DNA from: CAZGCA01 sp964524145 | GTDB lineage: Bacteria > Hydrogenedentota > CAZGCA01 | Reading direction: 5' to 3' | Assembly: GCA_964524145.1 (NCBI GenBank) | Contig: CAZGCA010000001.1 | Location: 160,728-224,727 of the forward strand | Length of the DNA: 64,000 nt | The notes under the pieces: model-generated | What the model saw: the letters and a program-made list of their open reading frames with translations, nothing else | What the model was told of the DNA's origin: nothing | The model's database searches: none | Program-made: the position numbers and the translations under genes | Part shown: one piece after another, positions 1-8,426 of the stretch | Layout of the letters: each line of letters opens with the position of its first letter | Position numbering within the stretch: the first letter of the stretch is position 1

Positions 1-756
1 CGCCGCAAGCTGTGGAGCGGGACCGACCGTGCCGAGCTGCTCGAGCAGGTGCGCCGCATCGCCGGCGTCCGCAAACGTGCCGACCTGCCGCCACCTGAGA
101 TCGACCACGCCGGCGAGGTGCGTTTGCGAGGATGCCGCGTGAAGAAGCTCGTTCTGCAACCCGAAGACGGTATCTGTCTCCCCGCGCTTATGTTCGTGCC
201 GAAACGGTCCGCCGGCCTTCCCGTCCTCTACATCGACGAAGCCGGCAAGACCAAGAGCGCCGCACCGGGCGGTCGCATCGAGGAACTGGTGCGGGCCGGC
301 AGGACGGTACTCGCCGTGGACCTGCGCGGGACCGGCGAAACACGCCAGACCCGCCAAAACAAGTTCGGACTCGACATCGGTCTGGACTGGGAAGACTTCT
401 ACAAAGCCTACGTGCTCGGCCGCTCGTATGTCGGTATGCGAGCCGAAGACCTACTCGTCGCCGCGCGTTACGCCGCGCAGGAGACGTCCGCTGCGCAAGT
501 CGAGTTGGTGGCCGTCGGAAACGTTGGCGTTCCCGCACTGCACGCCGCTGCCCTCGAACCCGACCTGTTCGCCTCGGTCAAGCTCGTAGGCACACTCAAG
601 TCCTGGTCAAACGTGATCCGCTCACATATGACCCGCAACCAGCTCGCCAACGTCGTTCACGGCGCGCTTAGAACCTACGACCTGCCTGATCTCGCGGCCA
701 CACTCGGCCGCAAACTCACCATCGAGCACCCTGTCGACGCACTTGAACAGGAATGA
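1..756 (+). CDS. alpha/beta-hydrolase (acetyl esterase-like), C-terminal part
   Basis: The reading frame is open from the first base, so the true start lies outside the window. About 250 residues are visible. They carry a LPVLYIDEAGK segment, a strand-turn VDLRGTGET (typical of the loop after strand 4-5 in alpha/beta-hydrolases) and, about 90 residues later, VAVGNVGVPALHAA where a nucleophile elbow is expected. That elbow reads G-N-V-G-V rather than G-x-S-x-G, so the serine nucleophile appears to be missing. The protein resembles the C-terminal domain of the large two-domain acetyl-xylan-esterase-like hydrolases common in planctomycetes, one of which is present intact on the minus strand at 32165-34495. 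The lack of a serine suggests a non-catalytic domain. The fold is likely, but the substrate is unknown. Confidence 0.6.
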   Translation, partial: RRKLWSGTDRAELLEQVRRIAGVRKRADLPPPEIDHAGEVRLRGCRVKKLVLQPEDGICLPALMFVPKRSAGLPVLYIDEAGKTKSAAPGGRIEELVRAGRTVLAVDLRGTGETRQTRQNKFGLDIGLDWEDFYKAYVLGRSYVGMRAEDLLVAARYAAQETSAAQVELVAVGNVGVPALHAAALEPDLFASVKLVGTLKSWSNVIRSHMTRNQLANVVHGALRTYDLPDLAATLGRKLTIEHPVDALEQE

Positions 757-770
757 ACCGTTAGCGACCG

Positions 771-797
771 GTTCCCGGGACAAGTCCCGGTTCGAAC
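771..797. repeat. short hairpin CCGGGA-CAAG-TCCCGG
   Basis: A six-base-pair perfect stem (775-780 with 785-790) with a CAAG loop, flanked by GTTC and GAAC, lies just after the stop of the partial hydrolase. There is no T-tract, so it is a poor intrinsic terminator. It may be a small palindromic repeat. Confidence 0.3.
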
Positions 798-877
798 GAG
801 GCACAGAGATGATGGCATCGAGACTTGACCCTCCCTGATACGATTCCGGAACCGGCCTCTCCGTTCCACAGTCCGGA

Positions 878-1825
878 TTACTGTTTCTGTTCGATGCGCC
901 GTTCTTCGTTTTGCTGTGCGTTCGCGGAATGCAGCTCAAAAAGGATCAGCAACCGGTCCACCTCCGTATACTGGTCCTCGGGTAAAAAACCGGCAAGGCG
1001 CTCGCGCGCGTACTGAGCCGTTTCTGCCTGCAAGCTGGTGAGGGAGCTCTTTGTGTAGGGAGTATCAGACTGATAGAAGGCGTCTTGCGACAGAATATGC
1101 TCCTCCACTATGACCTCTCTCGCGACCTGGCGGTTTTCTTCCGTCAGTCCCGGCGATATCGCGGCTAGCTTGCCGTCAAAAGCCTGTTCCAACGCAAGCC
1201 AGTCTCTGTTCGCCTCATACTCTTCCCACTGCGCCATCTCATCGTCGCTCAGCACCGTGCTCAAGTCCGCCCGAAGCTGCTCGGTGATCTCATCGGACTG
1301 CTCCTTTACCTCCCTGGCAGTCCAATCCCCGGATTCGAGGGCGCTGCCGGCCACCGTTTTTCGCTGCACGAGTGCGTCGTAGAAAAGCTCACGCGCTGTG
1401 GCTTCCACGTCTCGTGAAAGCTCCAATTCATTGAAAAGGTTGCCGTATGCCTTATCAATGTAGAACGCATAGGCTTGCGCTCCCTCTTTCTTCTCCCTCT
1501 TTTGACGCTGCTCTTCGGGAAGTTTCTCGGCAACCGGCTCGACCGGTTCTGGGTGTTCGACCGTCTGAGTGGCCGCCATAAGCGCGTCCTCCAACTCGGC
1601 AATGCGTTTGTTCGCTCGCCCCAGATCGTCCGTCAGCGACTCGACCGTCGCCTTGAGAGCTTCATCCGGCCCGGCGCGAAGCTCCGCCCTCGTGCCGTTC
1701 GCCACATCAACGATTTCGACACGGTCCGATTCATTCGCCGCGTCTCGAGTATTGGTCATATACACCGTGCCCACAACGAGCAAAACAGCGACCGCGCCAA
1801 TACAAACAGCAGTTGATTTCGTCAC
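878..1825 (-). CDS. membrane-anchored coiled-coil protein, unknown function
   Basis: A protein of about 315 residues. I chose the GTG at 1825 because GGGAGG sits seven bases upstream (1833-1838); a TTG at 1840 is also open but would overlap that ribosome site. The N-terminus has one hydrophobic segment (about residues 7-25), so the rest should face the periplasm or be secreted. Next comes a heptad-like coiled coil with an SLTDDLGRANKRIAELEDAL core, then a Glu/Gln/Arg-rich helical body to the C-terminus. The amphipathic helical body with repeated E-x-x-R patterns recalls periplasmic Spy/CpxP-like or structural coiled-coil proteins, but I recognise no family motif. It is transcribed divergently from the kelch gene. 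Confidence 0.6.
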   Translation of the reverse strand: MTKSTAVCIGAVAVLLVVGTVYMTNTRDAANESDRVEIVDVANGTRAELRAGPDEALKATVESLTDDLGRANKRIAELEDALMAATQTVEHPEPVEPVAEKLPEEQRQKREKKEGAQAYAFYIDKAYGNLFNELELSRDVEATARELFYDALVQRKTVAGSALESGDWTAREVKEQSDEITEQLRADLSTVLSDDEMAQWEEYEANRDWLALEQAFDGKLAAISPGLTEENRQVAREVIVEEHILSQDAFYQSDTPYTKSSLTSLQAETAQYARERLAGFLPEDQYTEVDRLLILFELHSANAQQNEERRIEQKQ

Positions 1826-2176
1826 AACGATGCCTCCCAAAGTCTTGATCCCTGCTGAGGTTGCGACGGCAGCTGCCGCACCTCACGAGCTCCCCGTCGG
1901 TTACGAGCCCGGACTTGGTCCAGCGACCGATGCTGCAAGTATGCTTCGTCTGAATGGGCCATCTTCTTTGTCTCTCGGAATACACTCAATATAGTAACGA
2001 CACCAAAGACCATAACGCAAACGAAAAACCCTGAAGGTAAGCGTCCACCGGGCTAGTAGCGACGGACACCAATAGGAACCCACGTTTACAGCGGCCTGAG
2101 ACCGTGATATCATTGAATAGAAGTGGACTGAGGTGGTCGCGGCACTGTTTATAGGGGAAAAGACAGGATTGCAGAA
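1826..2176. other. intergenic region between divergent genes
   Basis: 351 bases with no convincing gene. A plus-strand promoter-like pair TTGTCT (1968-1973) and TATAGT (1990-1995), with a 16-base spacer, could drive the kelch gene. The minus-strand leader of the coiled-coil gene must also start here, but I see no clear minus-strand consensus. Confidence 0.35.
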
Positions 2177-3370
2177 ATGAATCTCATCAGGGTACTTCTC
2201 AGCCTTGCAGCTGTTGCAGTCGCCTCGAATACCGCTTCGGCGGAACCTGCGCCGGCCCCGCAAGCCGGACAGGAACTGAACGCGATGCTTCAGATCAACT
2301 GGTCGCGTGGGCCGAACCTGCCCCAGGGGTTCCAGGATAGCGATGGCGGAGTCGTCCGCAATACGCTAATCACCGCGTGCGGGTTTTGCACCGGGCTGAA
2401 CAACGATAGAAAACCCGGACGGTATCCCCGCGGGTTCCTCAAGAAGGTCTTCGGTATCGATTTGGCCAACGAGGACGCCGGCTGGTCCACGTTACCGGAT
2501 TTTCCTGGGGCGGCACGGCAGGAACTCTTCTCCATTGTGGTCGGCGACGTCCTCTATTGTTGGGGCGGGTTCAGCTACGATCCGCCGTATTGTTACCGCG
2601 ACGGCTATCGTCTTTTCCAGGCCGGCAGCAAATGGACCTGGGAACCGCTGCCCGACCTGATGTGGCCCGTCTGCTCGAGCGGCATCTGCGCCGTCGGGTC
2701 CAAGATCTATGTCATGGGCGGGGCCGACTATGATGCGGAAGCCTTCTACACGGCGACCGACCGCGACGGCAAGAGCCCGCGCCTCGGGGCGCGTCTTCTG
2801 GTCATTGATATCGAGAACTTTGAAGCAGGGTGGCAGCGTCTTCCGGATTGTCCTGGAACGGCGCGGTGGGTCCACGCCACGGCGGCCGTGGGCGGCAAGG
2901 CCTATGTCTTGGGTGGCGCCACGGGCAGTCCCTATGCGACGGTCGTCGACAATTGGGTGTTTGACCCGAAGGCTGAAACGTGGTCGCGCCTTCCCGACCT
3001 GCCAATCGCCAGCGGCAACTTCCCGTGCGGCGCCATTGCCTTCAAGAACCGCTACATCCTCCTCATCGGCGGGTACCAGTACAACAAGGTGGCGAATCCC
3101 GACGGCACCACGCGCGAGCCCTACGGCACGGCGGGCCGCTGCAACGATGAGGGCACCTATTACAACGACGTGTTCGTCTACGACACTCTCAAGAACACCT
3201 TCGGCCGGGCCGACTCACTGCCGCTCAACAACAACCTGCCCATGGCCGTCGTCCACGGCAACCAACTCTTCCTCATCGGCGGCGAAACCGGTACGGCCGT
3301 CGTGGAAGGTGAGTTCTACGGGCATCATCCCGAGCTGTTTCTGAAAGGAGCGATTCAAGAAACGCGGTGA
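2177..3370 (+). CDS. secreted kelch-repeat beta-propeller protein
   Basis: 397 residues beginning with a Sec signal peptide (hydrophobic about residues 5-20, likely cleavage after TASA). The mature part carries at least five kelch-type blades marked by double glycines and following aromatic/Trp positions: LYCWGGFSY, IYVMGGADY, AYVLGGATG with ETWSRLPDLP, ILLIGGYQY, and LFLIGGETG. Kelch propellers of this kind in bacteria include N-acetylneuraminate epimerase (NanM) and many sugar-binding or surface proteins. The lack of NanM-specific neighbours means an enzymatic role cannot be claimed. The gene faces the sulfatase gene convergently, so both probably act outside the cytoplasm but are not co-transcribed. 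The start is ATG with AGGA nine bases upstream. Confidence 0.75.
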   Translation: MNLIRVLLSLAAVAVASNTASAEPAPAPQAGQELNAMLQINWSRGPNLPQGFQDSDGGVVRNTLITACGFCTGLNNDRKPGRYPRGFLKKVFGIDLANEDAGWSTLPDFPGAARQELFSIVVGDVLYCWGGFSYDPPYCYRDGYRLFQAGSKWTWEPLPDLMWPVCSSGICAVGSKIYVMGGADYDAEAFYTATDRDGKSPRLGARLLVIDIENFEAGWQRLPDCPGTARWVHATAAVGGKAYVLGGATGSPYATVVDNWVFDPKAETWSRLPDLPIASGNFPCGAIAFKNRYILLIGGYQYNKVANPDGTTREPYGTAGRCNDEGTYYNDVFVYDTLKNTFGRADSLPLNNNLPMAVVHGNQLFLIGGETGTAVVEGEFYGHHPELFLKGAIQETR

Positions 3371-3493
3371 GGGAGAAGAAAGCGCGAGTCACACGGATGA
3401 GAAGGGTCTCGCGTTTGTACCGGAAACCGGCAATCATAGTGCGGACAGTTGTTGTATTCCCACCGTCTGCCGCAGGCCTTGTCTACATCCCGG

Positions 3494-4888
3494 CTAATCA
3501 GTCTTGACTTCTGCGAGCCAGCGTGCGTGCATCGCGGTGAGCCGCTTAACCACATCGGGGTGGCGTTCGGCGAAATTGTCCCGTTCGCTCGGGTCCATTG
3601 CGAGATTTGCCAGGAACGGTTCTTTGAGGCGTTTGACGTCTCGGCCGTCGGTGGTATCACGGGCGTTGACGATCAGCTTCCAGTCTCCGTCGCGAACGGC
3701 CCACTGGTTGCCCAGTTGCCAGTACCAGACCGCGTGTGGGGCGGGCGCGTCGCCGGACTCTATTACGCGCAGAAGACTCTTGCCGTCGATCTTCCGATCG
3801 GGTAACGGGGCGCTGCAGAATTCCGCAACGGTCGGCAACCAGTCGCAGCCCGTGCACAGTTGGCCGCGCACTTCCTCCTCGGGGATCCTGCCGGGCAGGC
3901 TCACGATGGCCGGGACACGCAGCCCGCCCTCGAACAGGCTCGTCTTCGCTCCGCGGTAGGGGCCCGCGTTTCCTCCGCCGTAGTTTCCCCGCGCTTCGGT
4001 CGAGTGGCCCTGGTCGGACTGGTAGATGATCAGCGTGTTCTCGCGCAGCCCGAGTTCGTCAACCTTCGCCAGGAGACGGCCCATCTGCTCGTCCATCGTC
4101 GATACGAGCGCCGCGTAAGCTCGTCGGGGTTCGGGCAGGTGCTCGTAGTGTCGCCGGTACTTGTCGTACGGCTGCATCGGATAGTGCGGCGTGCCAAAGG
4201 CCATGTACGCGAAGAACGGCTTGTTCGGGTCCGCCTCGATGAACCGCGCCGCCTCGCGGACTATCAGGTCGCCCGAATGCGTGCCGGATTCCCACACTTC
4301 CTCGCCGTTATGGAACCAGTCGTGCCGTTTCGGCGGGGTGCCCCAGGGCTCGCCGCCGTAGTTGAAATGCGACCACTTGTCAATGCACCCTCCCAGAAAC
4401 CCGAAGCTCTCGTCAAACCCCGAGCCGTTCGGTCCCGGGTTGCTGCCAAGGTGCCATTTGCCGAAGTGGCCCGTCCGGTAGCCTGCCGCTTTGAGCATCT
4501 CGGCGATGGTCACTTCGTCGCTCGGGAGGCCGCCACCTTTTCCGAAGAACTCGGGCCGCGATTGCGCGTTGCCGGGTACGCCGGCCCGATGTGGATACCG
4601 TCCCGTCAGCAGGGCCGCGCGGGACGGAGAACACACCGAGGAACCCGCGTAGAACTGCGTGAACCGCGTGCCGCGTTTCGCGAGCGAATCGAGGCTCGGC
4701 GTGTCGAGATCGTCCGAGCCGTAGCAATTCAGGTCAAACGTGCCCTGGTCGTCCGTGAAGATGAGGAGAACGTTGGGGTTTTTGGTTCCATTGTTTGTCA
4801 AGGCTTCCGCGAACAGGTTGCGCGGCAGTCCGAATGCCGGTGCCAACACACCCGCAGCAACCCGAGAAAGAAACTCCCGTCGTTTCAT
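3494..4888 (-). CDS. Tat-exported sulfatase (formylglycine-dependent, arylsulfatase family)
   Basis: 464 residues. The N-terminus is a Tat-type signal: RREFLSR at residues 3-9 followed by a hydrophobic stretch. The metal-binding TDDQG is at residues 45-49. The sulfatase signature C-S-P-S-R is at residues 86-90, followed by the second conserved element LLTGRYPHR; Cys86 would be converted to formylglycine. GHFGKWHLG is the conserved histidine/lysine element, and YQSDQGHST is the C-terminal metal-site region. The length matches the family. It would remove sulfate esters from host or algal polysaccharides in the periplasm. No formylglycine-generating enzyme or anaerobic maturase gene is in this window, so maturation depends on a gene elsewhere. 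The ribosome site GGAGG lies five bases before the ATG. Confidence 0.93.
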   Translation of the reverse strand: MKRREFLSRVAAGVLAPAFGLPRNLFAEALTNNGTKNPNVLLIFTDDQGTFDLNCYGSDDLDTPSLDSLAKRGTRFTQFYAGSSVCSPSRAALLTGRYPHRAGVPGNAQSRPEFFGKGGGLPSDEVTIAEMLKAAGYRTGHFGKWHLGSNPGPNGSGFDESFGFLGGCIDKWSHFNYGGEPWGTPPKRHDWFHNGEEVWESGTHSGDLIVREAARFIEADPNKPFFAYMAFGTPHYPMQPYDKYRRHYEHLPEPRRAYAALVSTMDEQMGRLLAKVDELGLRENTLIIYQSDQGHSTEARGNYGGGNAGPYRGAKTSLFEGGLRVPAIVSLPGRIPEEEVRGQLCTGCDWLPTVAEFCSAPLPDRKIDGKSLLRVIESGDAPAPHAVWYWQLGNQWAVRDGDWKLIVNARDTTDGRDVKRLKEPFLANLAMDPSERDNFAERHPDVVKRLTAMHARWLAEVKTD

Positions 4889-4934
4889 GCCCGCCTCCTT
4901 TGTATGTCAAAACAACATGCCTATTCCATACGCA

Positions 4935-4963
4935 ATCATAGGGTAACGCCGCTCCACAGTCAA
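4935..4963 (-). promoter_or_regulatory. sigma-70-type promoter of the sulfatase gene
   Basis: On the minus strand TTGACT (4958-4963) and TATGAT (4935-4940) are separated by 17 bases, about 47 bases upstream of the sulfatase ATG. Confidence 0.65.
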
Positions 4964-5113
4964 TAAACGGTTAAACGGGAAGCTTGCCCGGGTTGGCGTG
5001 CGGCTGTGGACAGGCTCCGTCGACACGCGCACGTGGTGAACTCCGTGGTCACGTCCACACGGACTTGCCGGACAAGGTCAACAACGAGTAGGGCTTGGTG
5101 TTTCCGGAATAGC

Positions 5114-5142
5114 TTGCGAACGCCGCTGAGAAGACCTACAAT
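5114..5142 (+). promoter_or_regulatory. sigma-70-type promoter before first YfhO-like gene
   Basis: TTGCGA (5114-5119), 17-base spacer, TACAAT (5137-5142). The -10 hexamer directly abuts the ATG at 5143, so a transcript from here would begin inside that codon region. The real start of translation may therefore be further downstream. Confidence 0.5.
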
Positions 5143-7617
5143 ATGGCCTGTATCAAGGACGCAGCATACACGTTCGACCTTTGTCGGTGGCCAGATGCCC
5201 AGGCGAAAGGTAGTGCAAGGTTGGAGAGGCAAAAGCATAGCAGTCTGCTCTTGGCGGTCATTGTCGTAGCCCTCGCGGTAGCCTCGGTTATGTTTTGGCG
5301 AACGGAGGTGGCGACGGACCGGGCGACCGCGATGAGCGTTTGGCTGAACGGAGACCTTTTTCACCAGTACTACCCCATGAAAGAGTTGATCTTCAGCCGC
5401 TTGCGTGCGGGGCAGATTCCGTTGTGGAACCCGTACGTGGCCTGCGGCTTTCCCCTTCTGGCAACACTCCAGTCCGGAACATTCTACCCGCTCAACTTCC
5501 CGCACTTGTTCATGGACGCCGACGACGCGCTTTCGTGTGTTGCCGTGATTCACCTATTCCTGTGCGGGTTGTTGATGATGGTGTACTGCAGGTCCAGAGG
5601 GAACTCGATAGCAGCCGCTGCTGTCGGAGCACTGACCTACATGTTTTGTGGGATGACGCTTGGCAGTCTTTTCGTGCCCCAACGTCTGTTTGCAGGTGCG
5701 CTGTTCCCCGCCGTTTTCCTATGCGCCGAGAAGATGGCAGACACAAGGAAGGCTCGCTGGGCGGCACTGCTCGGGTTGGTGCTGGCGGCGCAAGTACTGG
5801 CCGGCAGCGCGCGAATGATGGTGGTCGCCGCGCAGATGGCCGGATTGTTGCTCTCTGTCGAGGTCGTGAGCTCCTGGCGGCGAGCCCGTAGGCTTGCGGA
5901 ACGCGTCCAACCTCTCTATTTGTTTGCTCTGGCCCTCGTCCTTATGGCCGCCATATCGGCGATTCAGGTGCTCCCTACAAACGAGCTTCGCACGTTGGGT
6001 TGGCGGGCACACCTGAGCTTTGGGGAGGCTTCCTTGGGGACAACGATCAAGGTGGGAACGCTGCTGAGAGACATTGTTGCGGTGCCACAGAGCGGTTATC
6101 CGCCCGTACGGACTCGGGTATTCTTCGGCATGCTCGCTCCGCTGCTGATTCCTTTCGCGTTCTATGCACGAAAGGGACGGCGACGCATCTGGCTCTACAC
6201 GCTACTCGGGCTGCTCGGACTCGTTCTTACGAGCGGCAACGCAACCCCGCTCTACAAAGTGTATTACCACCTCGTACCGTTCGGCAAGCTTTTCAGGCAA
6301 CCGGGCAGGTTTCTCCAGATGACGGGGTTCGCGATCTCGGCTCTCTCTGCGGCAGGGTTCGACTCGTTCGCGTCAATGAGATTGTCAGGAAGTCGAACCT
6401 CCCGGCATCAAATCGCGCTGAGACTCGTACCGTTTCTGGCGATGATCGCCGTTGTACTGCACACTAACGCGGATGGACGAAGATTCCTGTTTGGTATCCT
6501 CGTCGCTCTGGCTTTGATCCGGGCGGCGCGGTCCGCACCAGTTCGAAACATCATGAATCGGCGTGGCACATCCATCAACAGACCGCTCTTGAACGCAGCA
6601 ATACCCGCGGGGAGACTTTTGCTCGAAGCATCCATCTTAGTGCTCGGCGGCTGGAGCCTTTGGGCGGGATACACAAACTACTTCAATCTCAACTCGATGG
6701 AACCGGAAGGAAGTTCGGTACCGCGGAAGTATGTCGAGTTTATTCAGGAACATCAAGGCTATCGACGCACATTGCTGGCTTCGACCAATCTCGACAGGCT
6801 GGTTCTGCCAAAGATGTGTATGAGGTACGGCATTTTTGGCATTCAAGACCATGAACCAATGGCGATGGAACGCCACGGTCAGTACTGTCTATATGCAAAA
6901 GAGGACCGGTACAAGGAACGGATACCATACTTCCACGGGTTCTCCGAGTTCGGCCCGGAGATTCGTTGCCCGCGGTTGATGAGACAGCTCGCCACGAAAT
7001 ACTACGTTGTTGCGGAGGAGGAAGACACCTTCGGAGAGGTGCGAGACCTGCCCGTGTTCGAGGATCTGGTCGTGGCATTCAAGGGCGAAGGAATGGTCGT
7101 GTACGAAGACCAGAAAAGTGTTCCGCGAGCATCATTCATTCAGTTTGCAGAAATCTGCGCTTCACCTCAAGAGGTTCTCTCGAAGCTCTGCGACGGTCAC
7201 TGCGAAGGTGACGATGTCGTCCTCGTCGAGGGGATGGCGTCATTGCCCGTACGGACGTCTGAGAGCGGTTCAGGCGGCACCGTCGAAATCGCGCAGTACG
7301 AGCCCGAACAGGTGCGCCTGAAGGTCACTGCTCCGACTGACGGGTTCGTGCTCCTTCGCGATACCTACTGCCCGGGTTGGCACGCATACGTGGACGGCGA
7401 AAGGGCGCCTTTATACAGGGCCAACTTCCTTTTCCGGTGCGTGCCCGTCCCTGCGGGCGAGCACGATGTACTGTTCCGGTACCGGCCCCGCAGTTTCACT
7501 ATCGGTGCAGTGATATCGGTCTCCACTCTCGCCGTCCTGGCCTTTGTGGGCCTGGCCGTGGTACGGAAAGATCGGCAGAGGTTTCTCCAGGGTCGTAGTA
7601 TCAGTGGTATTCCCTAA
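5143..7617 (+). CDS. YfhO-family polytopic membrane glycosyltransferase-like protein (copy 1)
   Basis: 824 residues, or about 798 if translation begins at TTG 5221. It has an N-terminal membrane anchor, then a large periplasmic loop with NGDLFHQYYPMKELI (a conserved Asp in a GT-C-type first loop), WNPYVACGFPLLA and SGTFYPLNFPH. About ten further membrane segments follow, then a soluble beta-rich C-terminal domain (YCPGWHAYVDGERAP) and a last membrane helix. This layout matches the YfhO family, whose characterised member in Bacillus acts with a polyprenyl-phosphate sugar synthase to glycosylate lipoteichoic acid. A GT2 enzyme of the right type is encoded at 8427-10190. Nearly the same protein is encoded again at 11048-13477. 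The start is uncertain because the promoter -10 element touches the ATG at 5143. The paralogue aligns from about residue 27 (ARLERQKH), which supports a later start. Confidence 0.8.
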   Translation: MACIKDAAYTFDLCRWPDAQAKGSARLERQKHSSLLLAVIVVALAVASVMFWRTEVATDRATAMSVWLNGDLFHQYYPMKELIFSRLRAGQIPLWNPYVACGFPLLATLQSGTFYPLNFPHLFMDADDALSCVAVIHLFLCGLLMMVYCRSRGNSIAAAAVGALTYMFCGMTLGSLFVPQRLFAGALFPAVFLCAEKMADTRKARWAALLGLVLAAQVLAGSARMMVVAAQMAGLLLSVEVVSSWRRARRLAERVQPLYLFALALVLMAAISAIQVLPTNELRTLGWRAHLSFGEASLGTTIKVGTLLRDIVAVPQSGYPPVRTRVFFGMLAPLLIPFAFYARKGRRRIWLYTLLGLLGLVLTSGNATPLYKVYYHLVPFGKLFRQPGRFLQMTGFAISALSAAGFDSFASMRLSGSRTSRHQIALRLVPFLAMIAVVLHTNADGRRFLFGILVALALIRAARSAPVRNIMNRRGTSINRPLLNAAIPAGRLLLEASILVLGGWSLWAGYTNYFNLNSMEPEGSSVPRKYVEFIQEHQGYRRTLLASTNLDRLVLPKMCMRYGIFGIQDHEPMAMERHGQYCLYAKEDRYKERIPYFHGFSEFGPEIRCPRLMRQLATKYYVVAEEEDTFGEVRDLPVFEDLVVAFKGEGMVVYEDQKSVPRASFIQFAEICASPQEVLSKLCDGHCEGDDVVLVEGMASLPVRTSESGSGGTVEIAQYEPEQVRLKVTAPTDGFVLLRDTYCPGWHAYVDGERAPLYRANFLFRCVPVPAGEHDVLFRYRPRSFTIGAVISVSTLAVLAFVGLAVVRKDRQRFLQGRSISGIP

Positions 7618-8408
7618 CGTCTCGGACGTGCAATAGGTCTAGGCGGATCGGTGCCGACTGGAGGTAATTGCGGTTTCTCCGCGATACAGTATATCAGGGA
7701 CCCCAGGCTCCAGGAATGGGTCAGCTCCCACCTGAATAACCTCTTTGCCGAAGACAGGGACAACGGGGCGACGAACGGAGCGACCAGGTGGAAGGTGCCG
7801 GACCTTATGACTCGATATCCCGCGTTCGACAGAACCGTGCTCAGTTCCGGTAGCGAGAGCTGCTGATGTTGCCCACCGCGAAGCTTTGGCACGAGCCGGA
7901 ACAGGTCCAAGACCCGCTCGATTAGTGGCCACAACGATTTGCGGTTCGGGCATGTAACAAGCAACCAGCCGCCAGGTTTTGTTACGCGGCACAATTCGTG
8001 AAGCATGCTTTCAGCCGCGTCCTTTTGCAGGTGTTCGATCACTTCCATGATCACGGTGCGGTCGAACTTGTCATCCGAGAACGGCAGGCATGCACCTTCG
8101 CCAACAACAAAGTTCGTTCGAAGCCCGCGACACCTGTTGCTCGAGAACGACACAGCTTCCCAATTGAGGTGCAAACCTACGACCCGCTCCTCCGACTGTG
8201 CCAGCTCGTGAACAAGATTGCCCGACCCGCACCCCAGGTCCAGCACGCGGCCGGGCGACCTATCCCGGAACATCTCGCGAGCCAACAAGAGTTTTCCGAG
8301 ATGCCAGAACCGCTGAACGGGATTTCCCTGTGTCAGCGCTACATACTGGTAGTCTCCTGGGATACAACCGTCTCGGTTGTGGCTGCCGTCCTCACTTTTT
8401 GCCGACAA
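7614..8408 (-). CDS. class I SAM-dependent methyltransferase
   Basis: 264 residues starting at TTG, supported by GGGAGG about seven bases upstream (8416-8421). Motif I is VLDLGCGSGNL at about residues 55-65, followed by VVGLHLNWEA (acidic post-I position replaced by His/Leu), LPFSDDKFDRTVIMEVIEHL (motifs II-III) and PGGWLLVTCPN. This is the UbiE/Methyltransf_11-type fold. It lies 18 bases downstream of the glycosyltransferase-methyltransferase fusion on the same strand, so the two probably share a transcript, and it overlaps the end of the YfhO-like gene convergently by four bases. The context suggests methylation of a sugar or lipid-linked glycan, but the substrate is not visible. Confidence 0.8.
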   Translation of the reverse strand: MSAKSEDGSHNRDGCIPGDYQYVALTQGNPVQRFWHLGKLLLAREMFRDRSPGRVLDLGCGSGNLVHELAQSEERVVGLHLNWEAVSFSSNRCRGLRTNFVVGEGACLPFSDDKFDRTVIMEVIEHLQKDAAESMLHELCRVTKPGGWLLVTCPNRKSLWPLIERVLDLFRLVPKLRGGQHQQLSLPELSTVLSNAGYRVIRSGTFHLVAPFVAPLSLSSAKRLFRWELTHSWSLGSLIYCIAEKPQLPPVGTDPPRPIARPRR

Positions 8409-8426
8409 CGCTGCGCCTCCCAGGTA

